A stretch of DNA of 64,000 bases, taken from assembly GCA_023159155.1 (NCBI GenBank), contig JAJNNX010000011.1, positions 496,001-560,000 of the forward strand. Reading direction: 5' to 3'. The position numbers and the translations under genes were made by a program. Under the pieces are notes generated by a model that saw only the letters and a program-made list of their open reading frames with translations, ran no database searches and had not been told where the DNA came from. Within the stretch, counting starts at the first letter, position 1, and the number at the start of each line of letters is the position of its first letter. Positions 1-11,633 of this stretch are shown in pieces. This DNA is from Ustulina deusta (Eukaryota > Ascomycota > Sordariomycetes > Xylariales > Xylariaceae).

Positions 1-510
1 ATTAGCAAACAGTTGGATAGTGCGCATGTAGCGAGACTGGCCTTTGGTTGCGGGGTTCTGTCTGACGTATTCTTCAATTTCGTTCTTGTATGCGCGAGCC
101 TCGTCCTCGGGTATCACACCCCTAACAACAGCAACACCCCTCTTCTTAATATCTGAGCGGAATCTTGTGAGGTCTTCTTCAAGATTCGCAAATTCCAGCC
201 TAGGAATGACTTTTGACCCGTCTTTTGCAAGGATGCTATTTTCCTGTTTAAGCTGAGCAAGAAGTCTGCGCCAGCTTTCAGTCACACGATCCTCGTGGCC
301 AGCTACCAGGGACCTCTTCAGATGAAGAAAGCGGTCGGGCAGCGGCGGCTGATTTCCACCAGAGAGTGACACAAAGGAATCTGAAATATTGCCTTCCCTC
401 TTCACCTGAGGTTGGGACTGGGTTGAAGTCATCGTAGCCATGTATCGAGCCGGACTGGTCGTCCTGGAGAGCAAGATGGTAGCAGGTTTGAGTTTTGAAG
501 AGATATTCAT
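1..510 (-). CDS. DUF1479 family protein, N-terminal part (cut by window edge)
   Basis: The minus-strand frame is open from an ATG at 510 to the window edge, giving about 170 residues. After a short basic, serine-rich leader that could be a mitochondrial presequence, the protein reads PPLPDRFLHLKRSLV, then VIPRLEF and RGVAVVRGVIPEDEA. This is the N-terminal signature of the fungal DUF1479 family, which resembles 2-oxoglutarate/iron oxygenases; the enzymatic activity is not established. In-frame ATGs at 441 and 432 are alternative starts. The last 35 bases may already be intron, because a GCTAAT branch-like motif sits at the edge and the translation stops looking like the family after QNPATKG. 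The gene is divergent from the regulator at 921, with about 410 bp between the two starts. Confidence 0.8.
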   Translation of the reverse strand, partial: MNISSKLKPATILLSRTTSPARYMATMTSTQSQPQVKREGNISDSFVSLSGGNQPPLPDRFLHLKRSLVAGHEDRVTESWRRLLAQLKQENSILAKDGSKVIPRLEFANLEEDLTRFRSDIKKRGVAVVRGVIPEDEARAYKNEIEEYVRQNPATKGQSRYMRTIQLFAN

Positions 511-920
511 TGGGAAATTAATTTTGCGACGGATACTTCTATCAATCTTGATTTGAGAGATAATATAGTTTTACATTCAAACATGTGGGAGTTATAGACT
601 CTAAATAAGGCTGGCATCGCCATGTCGGAATGATGACCGACACGGTTTACCACATAAGCGGCGACCGTAGATATCATCTACTTCCGCCTCGGGCGGAGGA
701 GTAGTACAATATCATCATCACCGACGGGCTATTGTCAGCGCTGTACTACTCAATCCAAGAAGACTATTCGACCAAAATGCATGGATTCGGAGTTTTGTGT
801 AAGACGGATGAGAGGGTTGGCGGACTAACCCCTTTTAGCAGCTCCGCCACATCAGAATTCGGAGTGGCTGGGTCCCGCAGACTTGGGTGGGATGCTCATT
901 TCTCATCGTAGTAGTATTCA
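511..920. promoter_or_regulatory. Divergent intergenic region between DUF1479 gene and Zn2Cys6 regulator
   Basis: About 410 bp separate the two divergent start codons. I see no clear TATA box or operator. The right end, from about 839, is open in a second frame that reads RACCRSCK just after the annotated regulator start, so part of this stretch may belong to an upstream exon of that regulator. Confidence 0.4.
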
Positions 921-3088
921 ATGATACCTACTGCCTGGAGTTTAGGCGGAATCTTAACAGAGCATGCTGTCGATCCTGTAAATGGACGCCTGGCTGTCTC
1001 CCCTTGGACTCAGAGAAACCGCGGAGATGACGAATTCGGTCATTACCGCTTAAACTCTTATCTGCCCACTATCCTAGCCCAAGTATTCGGTCGCCACTTA
1101 GTCATGGTCAGATTCGTGGAATCAGACAAGACCGGCTTGCCGCTCAAACGTCAACAACGTCAACAGGGGCAGGCGTGCGAAAATTGCCGCCGCCGGAAGA
1201 AGCGATGCGTCCACACGGGCCCAAAGCTTCACGGCGATCCGCCTTCTCTTGGATCGCCGGATAAGTCATCGGGAGCGGAGAGACGGCAACCTTCGCCGAG
1301 TCATCAGACCAATCAAAGACAGGTCTCAACTCCGGATCCCGTAGCCGAGGACACACAACCTGTTTCGCCCGCGATTCAGAATGGAGAGAAGCGTGGAGAG
1401 AATCACCCTTCAACATTCTTCGGTGATTTGAACCCAGAGGCCATACTGATGGAGGCTACCAGCCTATGCTCTCGGCGTGACGTATCAGCGCCCGGCGGCC
1501 TTGGTATTTGGCAAGCCCCCATCCCTCCTCGTCCGAGCACTCAGGATTCAAGCGTCCCCAGTGTGCAAGCGTCCTCGCGACGAGCAGTGCAAGATATGGT
1601 AAGGTCGTATCTGTGGAACCACTGTCTACCCTGCCGTCCTCCGGCCGCCGACTATGCGGTGTTGAGGCGCATCTACTTCGAGAAGATGAACCCTATATTT
1701 CCTATATTCGAAGACCCCTCAGTGTCCCACGTACCGGACGAGCCAACAGACGTCCTAGTTCAGCAGGTGGTTAGCCTTGCAGCAGCAGCCGACCCCGAGG
1801 CCGTTCAACACCTTCGAGTGACTCCTAACGGTCCTCTTATGTCCCGCCAAGAGTTCTGCGCTTGCTTGTCCAATTCTGTTCTTGCCACGCTGGATGCTGG
1901 AGTCGTGACAGACCGAGTTTGGCTCATCCGCCTGTCGGGCGCTTTGTCGTTCTACTCGCAACCCACGAACAGTGAGGAGGAAGTGGACATACCGGCCCAA
2001 CTAAATAGCCGCGCTGTCCACCAAATGCACACTCTTGGACTTCAGATGGCAGTGGATGACACGCACCCAAAGAAGGACATGATTCAGACCATTTTCTGCT
2101 GCATCTGGGCGCTCGATCGCATTACAGGCGCATTCTATGGCCGTGCTCGTCTGATGCACCAGCGAGACGTTGGCTGGAATTTTGATGACTGCATTCGAGC
2201 GCAGGCGCCCCCTTTTCGCCTTCTTCTCATGATTATTAACCTACTTGATAAAATAATCGATTTGTACTGCCCCGGAACTCGGTCGAGCCAGCCTGCTCCC
2301 ATCGAGTTCCCTATATTCGAGCAGATGATCCTGGATGCGGAGGCGGTAAGAATGACAAGTTCATGCCTTGGTAAGTTGAATGTATAGTAATAACGGCTAT
2401 GCATGCTAATTCGCACCCAGCTTCTCTAGAGATATTCTATCACTCGGTCGCTATCTTATCGACTCAGTCACCAGCTGATGTCGCCTCATCTGCCTTGCCC
2501 AACCCCGCGACCAACAGCCGAAGATCTCTAGCCGCAGACCGTATCACATCGATAGTTGGCGACGAGTTTTTTGGGCAGCTTTCGTATATGCCATTCATAC
2601 CCTATGCGTTATCCTTGTCTCTCAGCGTGTCGTACCGGAAAATGCGACACAGCAAAGTCCCCATGTTTAGGAATCGCGGCAAACGGGCCTTCCGAAATAA
2701 TATGCTGCTCTTGAAATCGATGGACGACATGTTTTGGAAATCGAAGACCATGGTAGCGATGGCGGAACAGGTCCTCAATGAGATGGACAGGGCAGTCGCA
2801 TCGCTGGCTCAGGAGAATGGACTCACAGATCTTTCGAAGAGAGTCGAGCCGGTGTCACAGGGTGAGCGACCCCATGTGCAGCAAGAAGAAACCCGGGCTC
2901 TGGACTTTGCGCAAAACGCGACCGAGGTGGGTAACGAGAGGATCTTGTTTGATGCCGTCCCTGATCTAGACCTGTTTGGACATTTCGATCCAACTTTTGA
3001 TCTGGGAGCCGTCGACGCCGCTCTCGAAAGCAATTTTGATTTCGGCACGTCGACGAACTGGTTTGATTGGCATCAGCAATGGGGATGA
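921..3088 (+). CDS. Zn2Cys6-type fungal transcription factor, 2 exons (5' end uncertain)
   Basis: The model joins 921-2370 and 2421-3088. The 50-bp intron has GTAAGT, a GCTAAT branch and CCCAG, and splicing fuses SSCL to ASLEIF in frame, giving about 705 residues. Residues 80-95 contain QACENCRRRKKRCV, which matches the second half of a binuclear zinc cluster of the kind in which ACxNC follows a variable loop. The middle region (YFEKMNPIFPIFED, then a stretch with WALDRITGAFYGR) resembles the fungal_trans regulatory domain. The C-terminus is acidic with Phe and Asp, as in activation domains. The first half of the zinc cluster is not in this frame, but CCRSCK is encoded in another frame at 962-982, so a 5' exon and intron are probably missing from this model. 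Targets cannot be inferred; the aldolase gene follows 590 bp downstream. Confidence 0.75.
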
Positions 3089-3678
3089 CGTGAAAAAATT
3101 TCCAGCATCTCCCAGGAGTAAATCCTCAGCGGGAGAATAACATCTCCCGTCGTCGCTTGTTTGATATATCTAATATGCCTACCAAATGTGCTGAGCACGC
3201 TGGAAATATCGGTCTTGTCTATTGCTTGATGTATCAAGCAAACATGACCGAAGAACTTCTACCCGTATGGGGATCTGATTTAGTCGCTCTCGCCAACCCG
3301 CCCAGCCCAGAAACCCCTGCATTAATGCCCTCGGGCCGTCTACACGTCGGCATCTGGCTGTCGAACCCCGCATCCCGCCTCCCTGATCGCGGAGATGCCA
3401 ACTCGGGGGAGCCGTAGCTGAGCTTGGAAACGCTAGGCTCCTGTGCGCAAACGTTCCATCATGTGTTGCATCATAAATTAAACAGCCACGCGCTCTTAAA
3501 CTCTATTTCGTTTAACCATTTACTCTAAACCTCGCCACCGGCCACTCTCCAAGTACCCGTCAGAGCCCACCCGTCTACTAGCCGGGGGTCCTCTCGGCAT
3601 CGTTCCCATTAAGGTCACACCTCAACTCCGCCGTTCTATAAGCTTCAGCAAAACAGGGGTTGTCCACGTCACGACGAA
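3089..3678. other. Intergenic, aldolase promoter region
   Basis: There is no convincing gene. A short frame at 3157-3417 has no recognisable features. The stretch must hold the regulator's 3' end and the promoter of the aldolase. Confidence 0.5.
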
Positions 3679-4437
3679 ATGGCGACAGAGGCCGCCATCA
3701 CCGTGACGCTCCCGCAGATCGCCAAAATGATCGATCATTCGCTGCTACACCCCACCATGACCGACAGCGAGATCTTCGCCGGTCTCGAGCTAGCCAGGAA
3801 GCTCAAAGTCGCCGCCGCCTGCGTGAAGCCGTACAGCGTGCCCGTGGCGCGCGACGTTCTTGAGGACTCGGGCGTGCTGATATGCGCCGTGGTCGGGTTC
3901 CCGCACGGCAACAGCACGACGAGGACCAAGGTCCTGGAAGCCGAGGAGGCCGTCGGCGAAGGCGCGCGCGAAATCGACATGGTCGTCAACGTAGGCAAAG
4001 TGCTGGGCGGCGACTGGGAGTACGTGACGAACGAGATCCGTGCCATCAACGAGGCCGTGGCGAAGCACGGGGCGGCGCTCAAGGTCATCTTCGAGACCGA
4101 TTTCCTCGAGGACCACCACATCGTCCGCCTCTGCAAGATCTGCGCCGCCCTCTCCGTGGCCTTCGTCAAGACGTCGACGGGGTACGGCTTCGTGAAGCAG
4201 CCGGGCGGCCTCTATGCGTATCGGGGCGCCACCGTGCGGCATCTGCAGCTGATGAGGGCCAACGTCGGCCCCCATGTCCACATCAAGGCCGCCGGCGGCA
4301 TCCGCACTCTCGACGAGCTTCTCGTCGCCATGTCGGCGGGCGCGAGCAGGATAGGGGCCTCTGCTACCCAGGCAATCTACGAGGAGGCTGTTGCTCGGGG
4401 CATTGGGACGATACCGGTTCGGGTGATGTTGCCATAG
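3679..4437 (+). CDS. DERA: Deoxyribose-phosphate aldolase (DERA)
   Basis: This is an intronless 252-residue class I aldolase, the usual length for the family. It cleaves 2-deoxyribose 5-phosphate into glyceraldehyde 3-phosphate and acetaldehyde in deoxynucleoside breakdown. Family motifs are in place. MIDHSLLHP lies near residue 17. The proton-relay Asp is at 100 in EIDMVVNVG. The Schiff-base Lys is at 164 in VKTSTGYG. The second active-site Lys is at 203 in IKAAGGIRT. The start ATG at 3679 fits the family N-terminus. The coding sequence is markedly GC-rich and has long open frames on the opposite strand, which I treat as by-products of its composition. Its 3' end faces the DUF1993 gene across 340 bp. 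Confidence 0.95.
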   Translation: MATEAAITVTLPQIAKMIDHSLLHPTMTDSEIFAGLELARKLKVAAACVKPYSVPVARDVLEDSGVLICAVVGFPHGNSTTRTKVLEAEEAVGEGAREIDMVVNVGKVLGGDWEYVTNEIRAINEAVAKHGAALKVIFETDFLEDHHIVRLCKICAALSVAFVKTSTGYGFVKQPGGLYAYRGATVRHLQLMRANVGPHVHIKAAGGIRTLDELLVAMSAGASRIGASATQAIYEEAVARGIGTIPVRVMLP

Positions 4438-4776
4438 GTAGGTAGTCCGCGAAACCGCGGAGGCGGCGCTACTTGATTTGTCTCGTTGCGACAATCGTCA
4501 AAAGTATCTATCTGTATGGCGTTAACTCCGCTTTTGGCAGCTCCGACAAAGGCCGCCGGAGTCGCAATGCTTGAAATGCGGCTTAAGCCATATCTCTCAC
4601 AAATTCACAAGATCCAATGAATCTAATCTCACAATAAATACTGGTTCACTCCGTATAGTGCAATCATCTCTATTGAGCATAGCTGTTTTTCTATAACCTT
4701 TTTTGCATGAATGCAATAATCTTTTTTACTGTATATATACCCGGGGATCCCCTCCCATTTTATTTTGATTTTCCTT
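4438..4776. other. Convergent 3' intergenic region
   Basis: This AT-leaning gap lies between two convergent genes. It presumably holds both 3' untranslated regions; no gene or hairpin terminator is evident. Confidence 0.5.
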
Positions 4777-5465
4777 TTATGCCAGCTTGATGAAACCGCC
4801 GAGGAAGTCGGCCTTGCCCAGGGGAACGCCCTTGGACCGCAGGATGTCGTACAGCGTGGTGACGTGGAAGGAGACGTTAGGCCTGAGGTAGCCCAGGACG
4901 TAGTCGACAGCCTTCATGTTGACCTCCTTGCCGGCTCCCATCATGGCACCGACGATCTCGTTCTCCTTGCCGTTGACAGACTCGGGGGTGACAGCCTCGA
5001 GAGTTACCAGGGTCTCGGCGAGGTACTTCTTGGCGTCCTCGAGGGAAGCTAGGGACGATCGTTAGCCTATATATTGCAATTTATTCATTTTCGTGCTCAG
5101 GGGCGAGGCCGTGACTTAAGTGCCAGCTGGGTAGGTATCGTCGAGGTTCATGCACCTCATCATCGACCTCATTCCTCCCACATGACGTATAGACGGAGAC
5201 AGAGAAGGGGAAGCAAAAGTCACGTACCAGGTCCGAAGGTGATGTCGTTAGGTTTCGTGCCGGTGAGCTTCGCGACAGTCATGGCGGCGTGAAGCGTAGA
5301 GATGACAATCTGCTGGCTCAGGGGCCACATGTCGGGAGCTAGGCGAGCGTCCAGAAACTCAGTGATAGAGACGCCCTCGAAGGCCTCGGCCTTGGCCAGA
5401 AGGTGCTGTTCAGCCTTCAAGGAAGCGATGAGGAAGGGGAAAGTGAGGTCGTAGAGAGTAGTCAT
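4777..5465 (-). CDS. DUF1993 family protein, 2 exons
   Basis: The exons are 5465-5228 and 5048-4777, separated by a 179-bp intron with GTACGT donor and CCTAG acceptor. They give 169 residues. The N-terminus MTTLYDLTFPFLIASLKAEQ, the internal APDMWPLSQQIVISTLHA and the later NVSFHVTTLYDILRSKG are characteristic of DUF1993, a family of small helical-bundle proteins of unknown biochemical role common in ascomycetes. No signal peptide or membrane segment is seen. The start is fixed by the family N-terminus. A TATATA sequence lies about 125 bp upstream. Confidence 0.9.
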
Positions 5466-8400
5466 GGTTGCGGCTGTTGGGAGATGAGACTGGATGTGTT
5501 GGTTAAGGTGAGGTCTTTGTGAGTGTGTTGTTCTAGCTTGATGGTGAATGAGAAGGAGAAGAGAGAGACAACAGCGGCGTGGTCTCCTCATATATAGACA
5601 AACAATAATACACCTCCCTCTCCTACTCAAATACCAACCATCTGTCCTCAACCCCTCCCCCTCCCCCTCCCCATCGAGCCCCTCTCCCCACCGCCTTACT
5701 ATTCTCACGAGTTATGCGCGACAGGTGGACGGTTCCATCAAAACGACTCCGTCAAGTTGCGTCGCTAAGCTAGCCTATCCTGGTTCCACTCATCGTTCTG
5801 AGTGGCTTGGCAACTAGCTTGATAATCACCGCTTGTGGAGACGTTGAGTCTGAGCTGACAAATATGGGACTGGCTCGGGCGGCGGACGAAAGCTCAGGTC
5901 TTCGCGGGTTGTCTTACGCATATACGTTTGTTTGATCAGTACATCAGGGTATTGGTTATCTCGGGTGATGTTGCGGTGTGCCGCATACGACGTGGTATAC
6001 GTCAAGCTGGGAATACATATCCAGGGGTGCGCTGGTTGTATGGAGCGAAAACACGGTTGGTTAGTTTTGCCAACACAACTAACGACAGCGCTGTAGTTAG
6101 TTACCATATGTTGAGACTACCTTAAAGTATCACGCAACCGTACTTTCAAGGCTCGTAGTAGATAATGAGTCATTACTGACAAACCTGTACATATGTAGGG
6201 CAGTGAATGGAATCTCGATTTCGCTTTTCGTACGTGGCGTGCGGCACACTTGCAACTTTACCAATCGTGAGGAACAATAGAAACAGGGATAACAAATCTC
6301 CGAAGGGCTTCGGTGTGCTGATGGGCGCCAACTCCTTATAGGACTTACTCTACATGTAGTGTAGATGGTAAGATAATCTGTCTTGGAACGGCATGGAAAC
6401 ACACTCGGAGTGGAGCACGGCAGTGCGTCGAGCATTGTGCCTGGACAGATCAATGCCGATGCCATGTAATGCAAAGGACCTGCCGAAGGATTCCTTATTA
6501 TAGTAGGTAATGTTAATACCAACAGCAGAGTCTGGGCAGGGTAAGCTCAACTCATCTACTTACGTACTCATCTGCCTGCAATCCAGACACTATGCGTATC
6601 TAAGTTGATAGCAGATACATAACAAGTTAGCGTTGTCCGGTAATACAGCGTGAAACCTATAGCATAAGAAACCAGAAACCTGATTCGTATCCCCTCCGCC
6701 AGACCTACTACTCACATATATGCGTACCTATATAGATGTCTACTTGAATCGGAATCTCGTGAAGCCCGACAACCCCGCTCCTTAGTACTGGAAGGTCGTC
6801 AAGGTACCCGAACTACCTACTTATCTAGGGTCCAGGGGGTTGTGGAGTGAAGAGGAATATTTATTGCTACAATTGGAATGGCATGTAATTTTTATTCCAG
6901 GGTCCCCTAACCCTTGCATGATGTGTTCCAAGTTGCGGGGAATACTCCCTGGTAAGTATGTAACCTTAGCGAGCTAGATTTGATTTGCTGTGAGGTTTTC
7001 GCTAGTTAGCTCATCTATAACAACTGCCCCTATGCAGGCTATGTGACTCGGCGTGGCGGCTAGATAGGTAGCTAGGAAAATAGCTTCATTGTCGGCCATT
7101 ACACTAATACTGGAAGGGCTTAAATCGTATCGGCAAAATATAATTAACTTTTATCTCTCCGCCCTCTCTCTTGTCCGTCAGTATGACGCGCCTACCTTTC
7201 GGCAGCTACCGGCACATGGCCGGATGCGTGAGCCCGTGGCTCCGCAACTCGACTATCAATCATATTATTGAGCCTCATGTCGACATCTCAAGCTGAGAGC
7301 GTGACCGGGCCAGGACCTGCGGGCGGCTCTACGCGTTTCTGTACTTCTCCAGGTCCGTAAGTCCGGTCTCGTGAGCGTCGGCGACGCGTGGCCTAGGGTA
7401 CGAGCCTGTATGACGGAGCAGACTTTGCGCTCTTTCGCGATGTCGTGTGAGTGCGCCCATCACCTTTGGCCCGCGTGCAACGGTAGCGATGCCGGCGAGA
7501 CAACGGAGGACGACGGTCGAGACGTGGTTATCACTGACGTCTGTCTCCCCGCTCCGAGATGTATTGAGGAATCGGCCACTTTCCACGCATATGAAGAGCT
7601 AGATAGTCTAGTAACGACCGAACATGTATGCTTACCTCTGTAGCCCGGACGAAGGCTAGGTAGGTGGGCCTGCGGCTCATCGACTTGATTACTTAGCCAG
7701 TGGATAGATCCGGCTCTACATCCTGCCCATCTTGGACGAGTGCATACACATGGATGTATATAATTAGACAAGGCGCAAACAGCGGATCAGCAACCGAGCA
7801 GCACGATGCTCATTCAAGTCGCGTGCATTGCTCTAAGCTGCTGGTGAGTAGGCTGGGGATCTTCATCCGCAAAGTAGCCGTATGGGATAGTGACGTATAG
7901 CTCAGGCCAACAAGTAGAATGAGCGTCTTAGTAGCAAACCGTGGGTAGTGTATACCGTGACGGTGGTTGAGAGATGTACTGGAAGCATTGAGAATAGGTT
8001 GTAGATGGGGGAGGCTTGTGATTGGCGGATGTGGCGATGGAACATACTTCTCATCTAGATTAGAGATAATCAACGGCAAACTTCGAAATATACTCCACAT
8101 TTCTGTTTTTCTTGAAGATTCAGGTACAGTAATTCAGGTTTAGTTCACTATCTAGATCTACCATAGGAGTCATCGCAACAACACAATCCGACCCTTCGCC
8201 AACCTCACATCTCGAAAGACGTAAACCGACCGCGAGACCCTGTACTTAACTCCAACGCATCGCGGGGAAGGACAACACTAAGAGGGAGGGGGCAGCGTGA
8301 CAACACCGCTCGTACAGAACCATGCATCTCATAACAGCCCAGCCCAATAACCCTACTAACATTCCGTAGCGATGCTGAGACGCAAAATCAACACAACGCC

Positions 8401-8562
8401 CCTTCTCCTTGTCCCTGGCCTGTCGCTGTGCCAGATAAAACTAGGTCCATTCCTAAGTCATTTTCGGTCTTACACAACCCCTTCACTTCTTTCGAACCAT
8501 CTGACCTAACAGCCACCACAGGTTGCCTTTGGCGCAGTGCCAAGGAGACTCCGTAGCAGAGG
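5466..8562. other. 3.1 kb gene desert
   Basis: I find only short, overlapping frames without domain signatures or consistent splice signals, for example 7329-7586 (-) and 7371-7643 (+). The first 200 bp must include the DUF1993 promoter, with a C-rich tract near 5650-5690. The rest contains scattered TAGGTA and ACCTAC words but no tRNA or rRNA that I can recognise. Confidence 0.5.
5591..5596 (-). promoter_or_regulatory. Possible TATA box of the DUF1993 gene
   Basis: TATATA on the minus strand lies about 125 bp upstream of the ATG at 5465. It is in a plausible place, but AT strings are common here. Confidence 0.35.
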
Positions 8563-9952
8563 TTAGTCCTTCGTAACCCATAGCCAGACCACGGCCTTCT
8601 CCCGACCGGAACGAGAGCGATCCCAGCCACAATCTTTCAGTGTTCTGTTGATATCGGCTTCCTGGTCCCCTTGGAAGATCATACCCCGATACCACCTACC
8701 ATTGCCTCCCTCGACGACCTCGGTGATTCTGTTCAGTTTGGCGTCCGGGTTACAAGCACCAAAGCGTGCCATGAGCTGCGCGATCGTCGTGTTGGTGGGC
8801 ACCTGAAACTTGGCGAATGAGTAGTGCATGAGAGGGGCTCTCCAGGGAGGTTCTTGTGTCTTGAAGACGTGAATCTTGGTGTGTTCGTCGTGGAAGATGT
8901 AGTTATAGCCTGGCTCGCAGCCTGCGCCGCCCGTAGAATTCACCATGTTCATGCCAGGAACATCAGAACTGACGCGAGGGTGTGGCTGTGGAACACGCTG
9001 GTTTGGATAGTAGCCATGAGCACCATACTGTCCGTACTGTGGCCATGAATAGCCGGGTACTTGTCCTTGGGCAAATCCTACCGATGGGTATGCCCCTGGG
9101 GGGCCGTAGGCGCCCATATTCATAGTTGGGGTGGCACCGAATCCCCCGTAAGGCAGACCAGGAATGGTACCCGCATAGCCTTGCCCAGTAGGTGCTGGGA
9201 CACCTTCGGCATCCCAGCCAAAGTTAGAGTTCCAGCCGCTGCGTCCAGCCATGGTAGTGAAAGTATTATCAGATGGGTAGTAAAACTGTACCTGAGAGTT
9301 GACTCCTACGGTCGTCTCAACGTGGACGAATGGTGCAGGATCGACTTTGTGTAGAATGGGGTACGAGCCAATATCAATACGCGTGCCGGCGGCGAGAATT
9401 AGGTAACCGTCTTCAGTAAAGTTGAGATCTTGATATGCGATGGAAAAGTTGCCTAGGAAAAGATCATAAGCATAAAAGGCATAGGGGCGGAGGAGGAATA
9501 GGGAGGAATGAGTGGGAACCAGGCCTAGTGTATAAATAATGTTTGGCTTCTATACCAGGCAAGGCTTGAGGAAGAGGCCGGTTAAAGGCTTACCACTTAT
9601 ACTGTCGGTTGCCAAAATATGAGGCTCAGAATCAGAGTCAGAGTCAGAGCTTGAGTCTTCGTCACCTCTATCTCCCAAGAGGAGTTCGGAGCGCCAGAGC
9701 TCACGGTCCTCAGCGTCATAGAATGATCCAACAACCAGGCAAGCCCACGAGCAACCAGTCGGGTGAACCCAGAAGTATTTTCCTATAATGAGCTTCGTGG
9801 CAGGGTAGGGAAACTCGCGTGCATCTAATTGATTATCTTGAGAATCCACGTTGGGTGAAACAGCTCGGCTGGCGCACGAGCTGTCGACAGCAACAGTTGT
9901 AGCTGCACTTTGGCGAAGGTAGCGTATCAAGGTGCGAGAAGAAGGCGAAGGC
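8563..9952 (-). CDS. Conserved-looking protein of unknown function, at least 2 exons
   Basis: The C-terminal exon runs 9452-8563. It does not start at the ATG at 9252: the frame stays open upstream through YQDLNFTEDGYLILAAG to a CCTAG acceptor. A phase-matched GTAAGC donor at 9593 links it to an exon from about 9952 to 9594, with a 141-bp intron. The upstream exon encodes KLIIGKYFWVHPTGCSW and a Ser/Asp run. The middle is rich in Gly, Pro and Tyr (residues following MAGRSGW). The C-terminus contains HDEHTKIHVFK and a WYRGMIF segment. I do not recognise a domain. The first exon with the start codon is unresolved; an ATG frame at about 10112 is one candidate. Continuity over two exons with matching phase makes a real gene likely. 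Confidence 0.65.
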
Positions 9953-10927
9953 ACTGGAATCAATAGGGATCAGTGCAAGTGTTAGGTAGATGAGAAGTAA
10001 ATTGAGAAAATAGTCAGTTCACGAGGAGAGTTCTCAAAGGTTGAGTGACATGGTAAAGGGGAAGACGTGAGAACGCGAGAGCAGGCATTATTGGAGACGG
10101 GGGGCTAGCTTTGAGCATATACTCCCACCAACGAACAATGCTGTAGTTTACTATAGGCTCTCATGACTTGACAATAGAGTCCAGCAATTGGGCAACGGCT
10201 CGGTGTGACCAAGTGAGAGCATTGACCGCGCAATCACAATAGAAGTCTGAGTGAGCTCGTACCATTGGGGACAACCAAGGTTTGTAGGATTGAGTCGCAA
10301 ATGGTTTCTCGGGCCCAATTATGACCCAGTTGTGACCCAATGAGGGCATCGTCTTTATTTCTCCGAACAAGGGCCATCAATAGTATAAGTTGGCGAGACC
10401 CAGTGGTTTGGGACCAGCGCCCCGTCGAGCTGCAGCCTAAATGATCCATTGCAGGTGATTCACCGTCATGTGGTCGCGCACGGGATCAATGGTGTTCAAG
10501 GCAAGGCAAACAACAGGTGGGCTGAGGAAACCTGTACACCACAGACCCCAAATCGGCTGCTCCAGACTCTAGACGCGGCAAATCTTGTGCTACTAAATTC
10601 CTAGCAGGCAATTTGGAATGGCCCAATATGCTAACCTAGCTAGGTAGATACCTATCCCGCCGCGGTCCCTAGCAGAGAAGTAAGATCTCGAGCCATGTGG
10701 CTGTGAAAGCTGCTCTGATGCTGAGCAGCCACACACGCTCTCCGATCAAGAAACGTGATGGTCAAATATGGATCCTAAGCCAAGAAGAGATGATGAAATT
10801 GCAGAATATCGAGTGATTCCGTAATCCGGGAGGGAGCCGATGGTGAGTATGGCGAGGAGGCACCCAAATGCGAAAGCCGGGTACCGGAAAGATGGATGGA
10901 GGTTTATTTCACCCAGACAGCATTCAA
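9953..10927. other. Intergenic, may hold the missing 5' exon
   Basis: TACCTAACAC and ATTCCAG at 9953-9990 (minus strand) look like the end of an intron, so the first exon of the gene to the left should lie within a few hundred bases. Beyond about 10150 I see no coding signal. Confidence 0.4.
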
Positions 10928-11633
10928 TCAACCCGAGGCAGTTGTGTCTTGGTCGACCAATCGTACCGCACCGCCCTTCCGCCCTTCTTCGGCCTCGTTC
11001 TTGGCACGTCTTCGTTTCTCGACCTCGGCCACGAGGTTCTTAAAATACACCTCAGCCTGAACGGTGGCGCTGTAGGCAACAGCACTCCAGCTCCAAACGT
11101 TCTTCTTTTCTGGGTCGGCACCGGCGGCGAGAAGAGTGCGCAGGACAAGCAGGTGTCCGTTGCTGCTGGCGAAATGGAGGGCGGTGTTGCCGTCAATGTC
11201 GGCATTCTGGACGGCCGACTCGGCACCGCCGGGCACATATGTGAGGAGAATTTGGAGAACAGTATCGTGACCGCCGACGCTGGCCTCCATAATAGCGTCT
11301 TTGCCCCGGATATCACGACGTAGGATGGTGGCAGGGTCGTTCTCGGCCAGGAAGTGAACGACCTCGGTATGGCCTGCAGCAGCAGCGAGCATCAGGGCGG
11401 TCTGGTGGTTGTCGTTGAGGGCAGGCGTGGGCTTCTCGTGGTCGAGGGCAACAAGGGTCTTGCAGACCTGGAGATGGCCTAGGCTGGCGGCGAGATGGAG
11501 ATTCGAGTTGGAGAGGCCGTCAGCCGAGTGGTCGGGGTTGTGGATGAGGTCCGGGTGGCTGTTGATGATGCGCTTGACGAGCGAGGCATCGTTGCTATGT
11601 ACGGCTCGGCGCAGCCTCTGCGGCGGCTCAATC
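10928..11633 (-). CDS. Ankyrin-repeat protein, Avo2-like (TORC2 subunit family)
   Basis: The main exon spans 11633-10928 and encodes about 235 residues. It begins at a GCTAG acceptor, because an in-frame TAA lies just upstream, so a short 5' exon with the ATG is missing from this model. Ankyrin repeats are visible in order: a RLRRAVHSNDASLVKRI entry helix, LHLAASLGHLQVCKTL, ALMLAAAAGHTEVVHFL, AIMEASVGGHDTVLQIL and ALHFASSNGHLLVLRTLL. They are followed by a Trp-containing capping segment and a charged tail with VEKRRRAKNEAEE. The repeat order and this cap resemble yeast Avo2, a non-essential subunit of TOR complex 2 at the plasma membrane. The ankyrin call is firm; the Avo2 assignment is by overall resemblance. 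Confidence 0.85.

Noticed and set aside
3157..3417. 86-codon frame after the Zn2Cys6 regulator
   Set aside because: It has no recognisable domain, no supporting splice signals and no promoter-like context; chance is the simpler explanation.
3790..4494. Long minus-strand frames over the aldolase gene
   Set aside because: They are shadows of a GC-rich coding sequence with no domain features; the plus-strand aldolase has all its active-site motifs.
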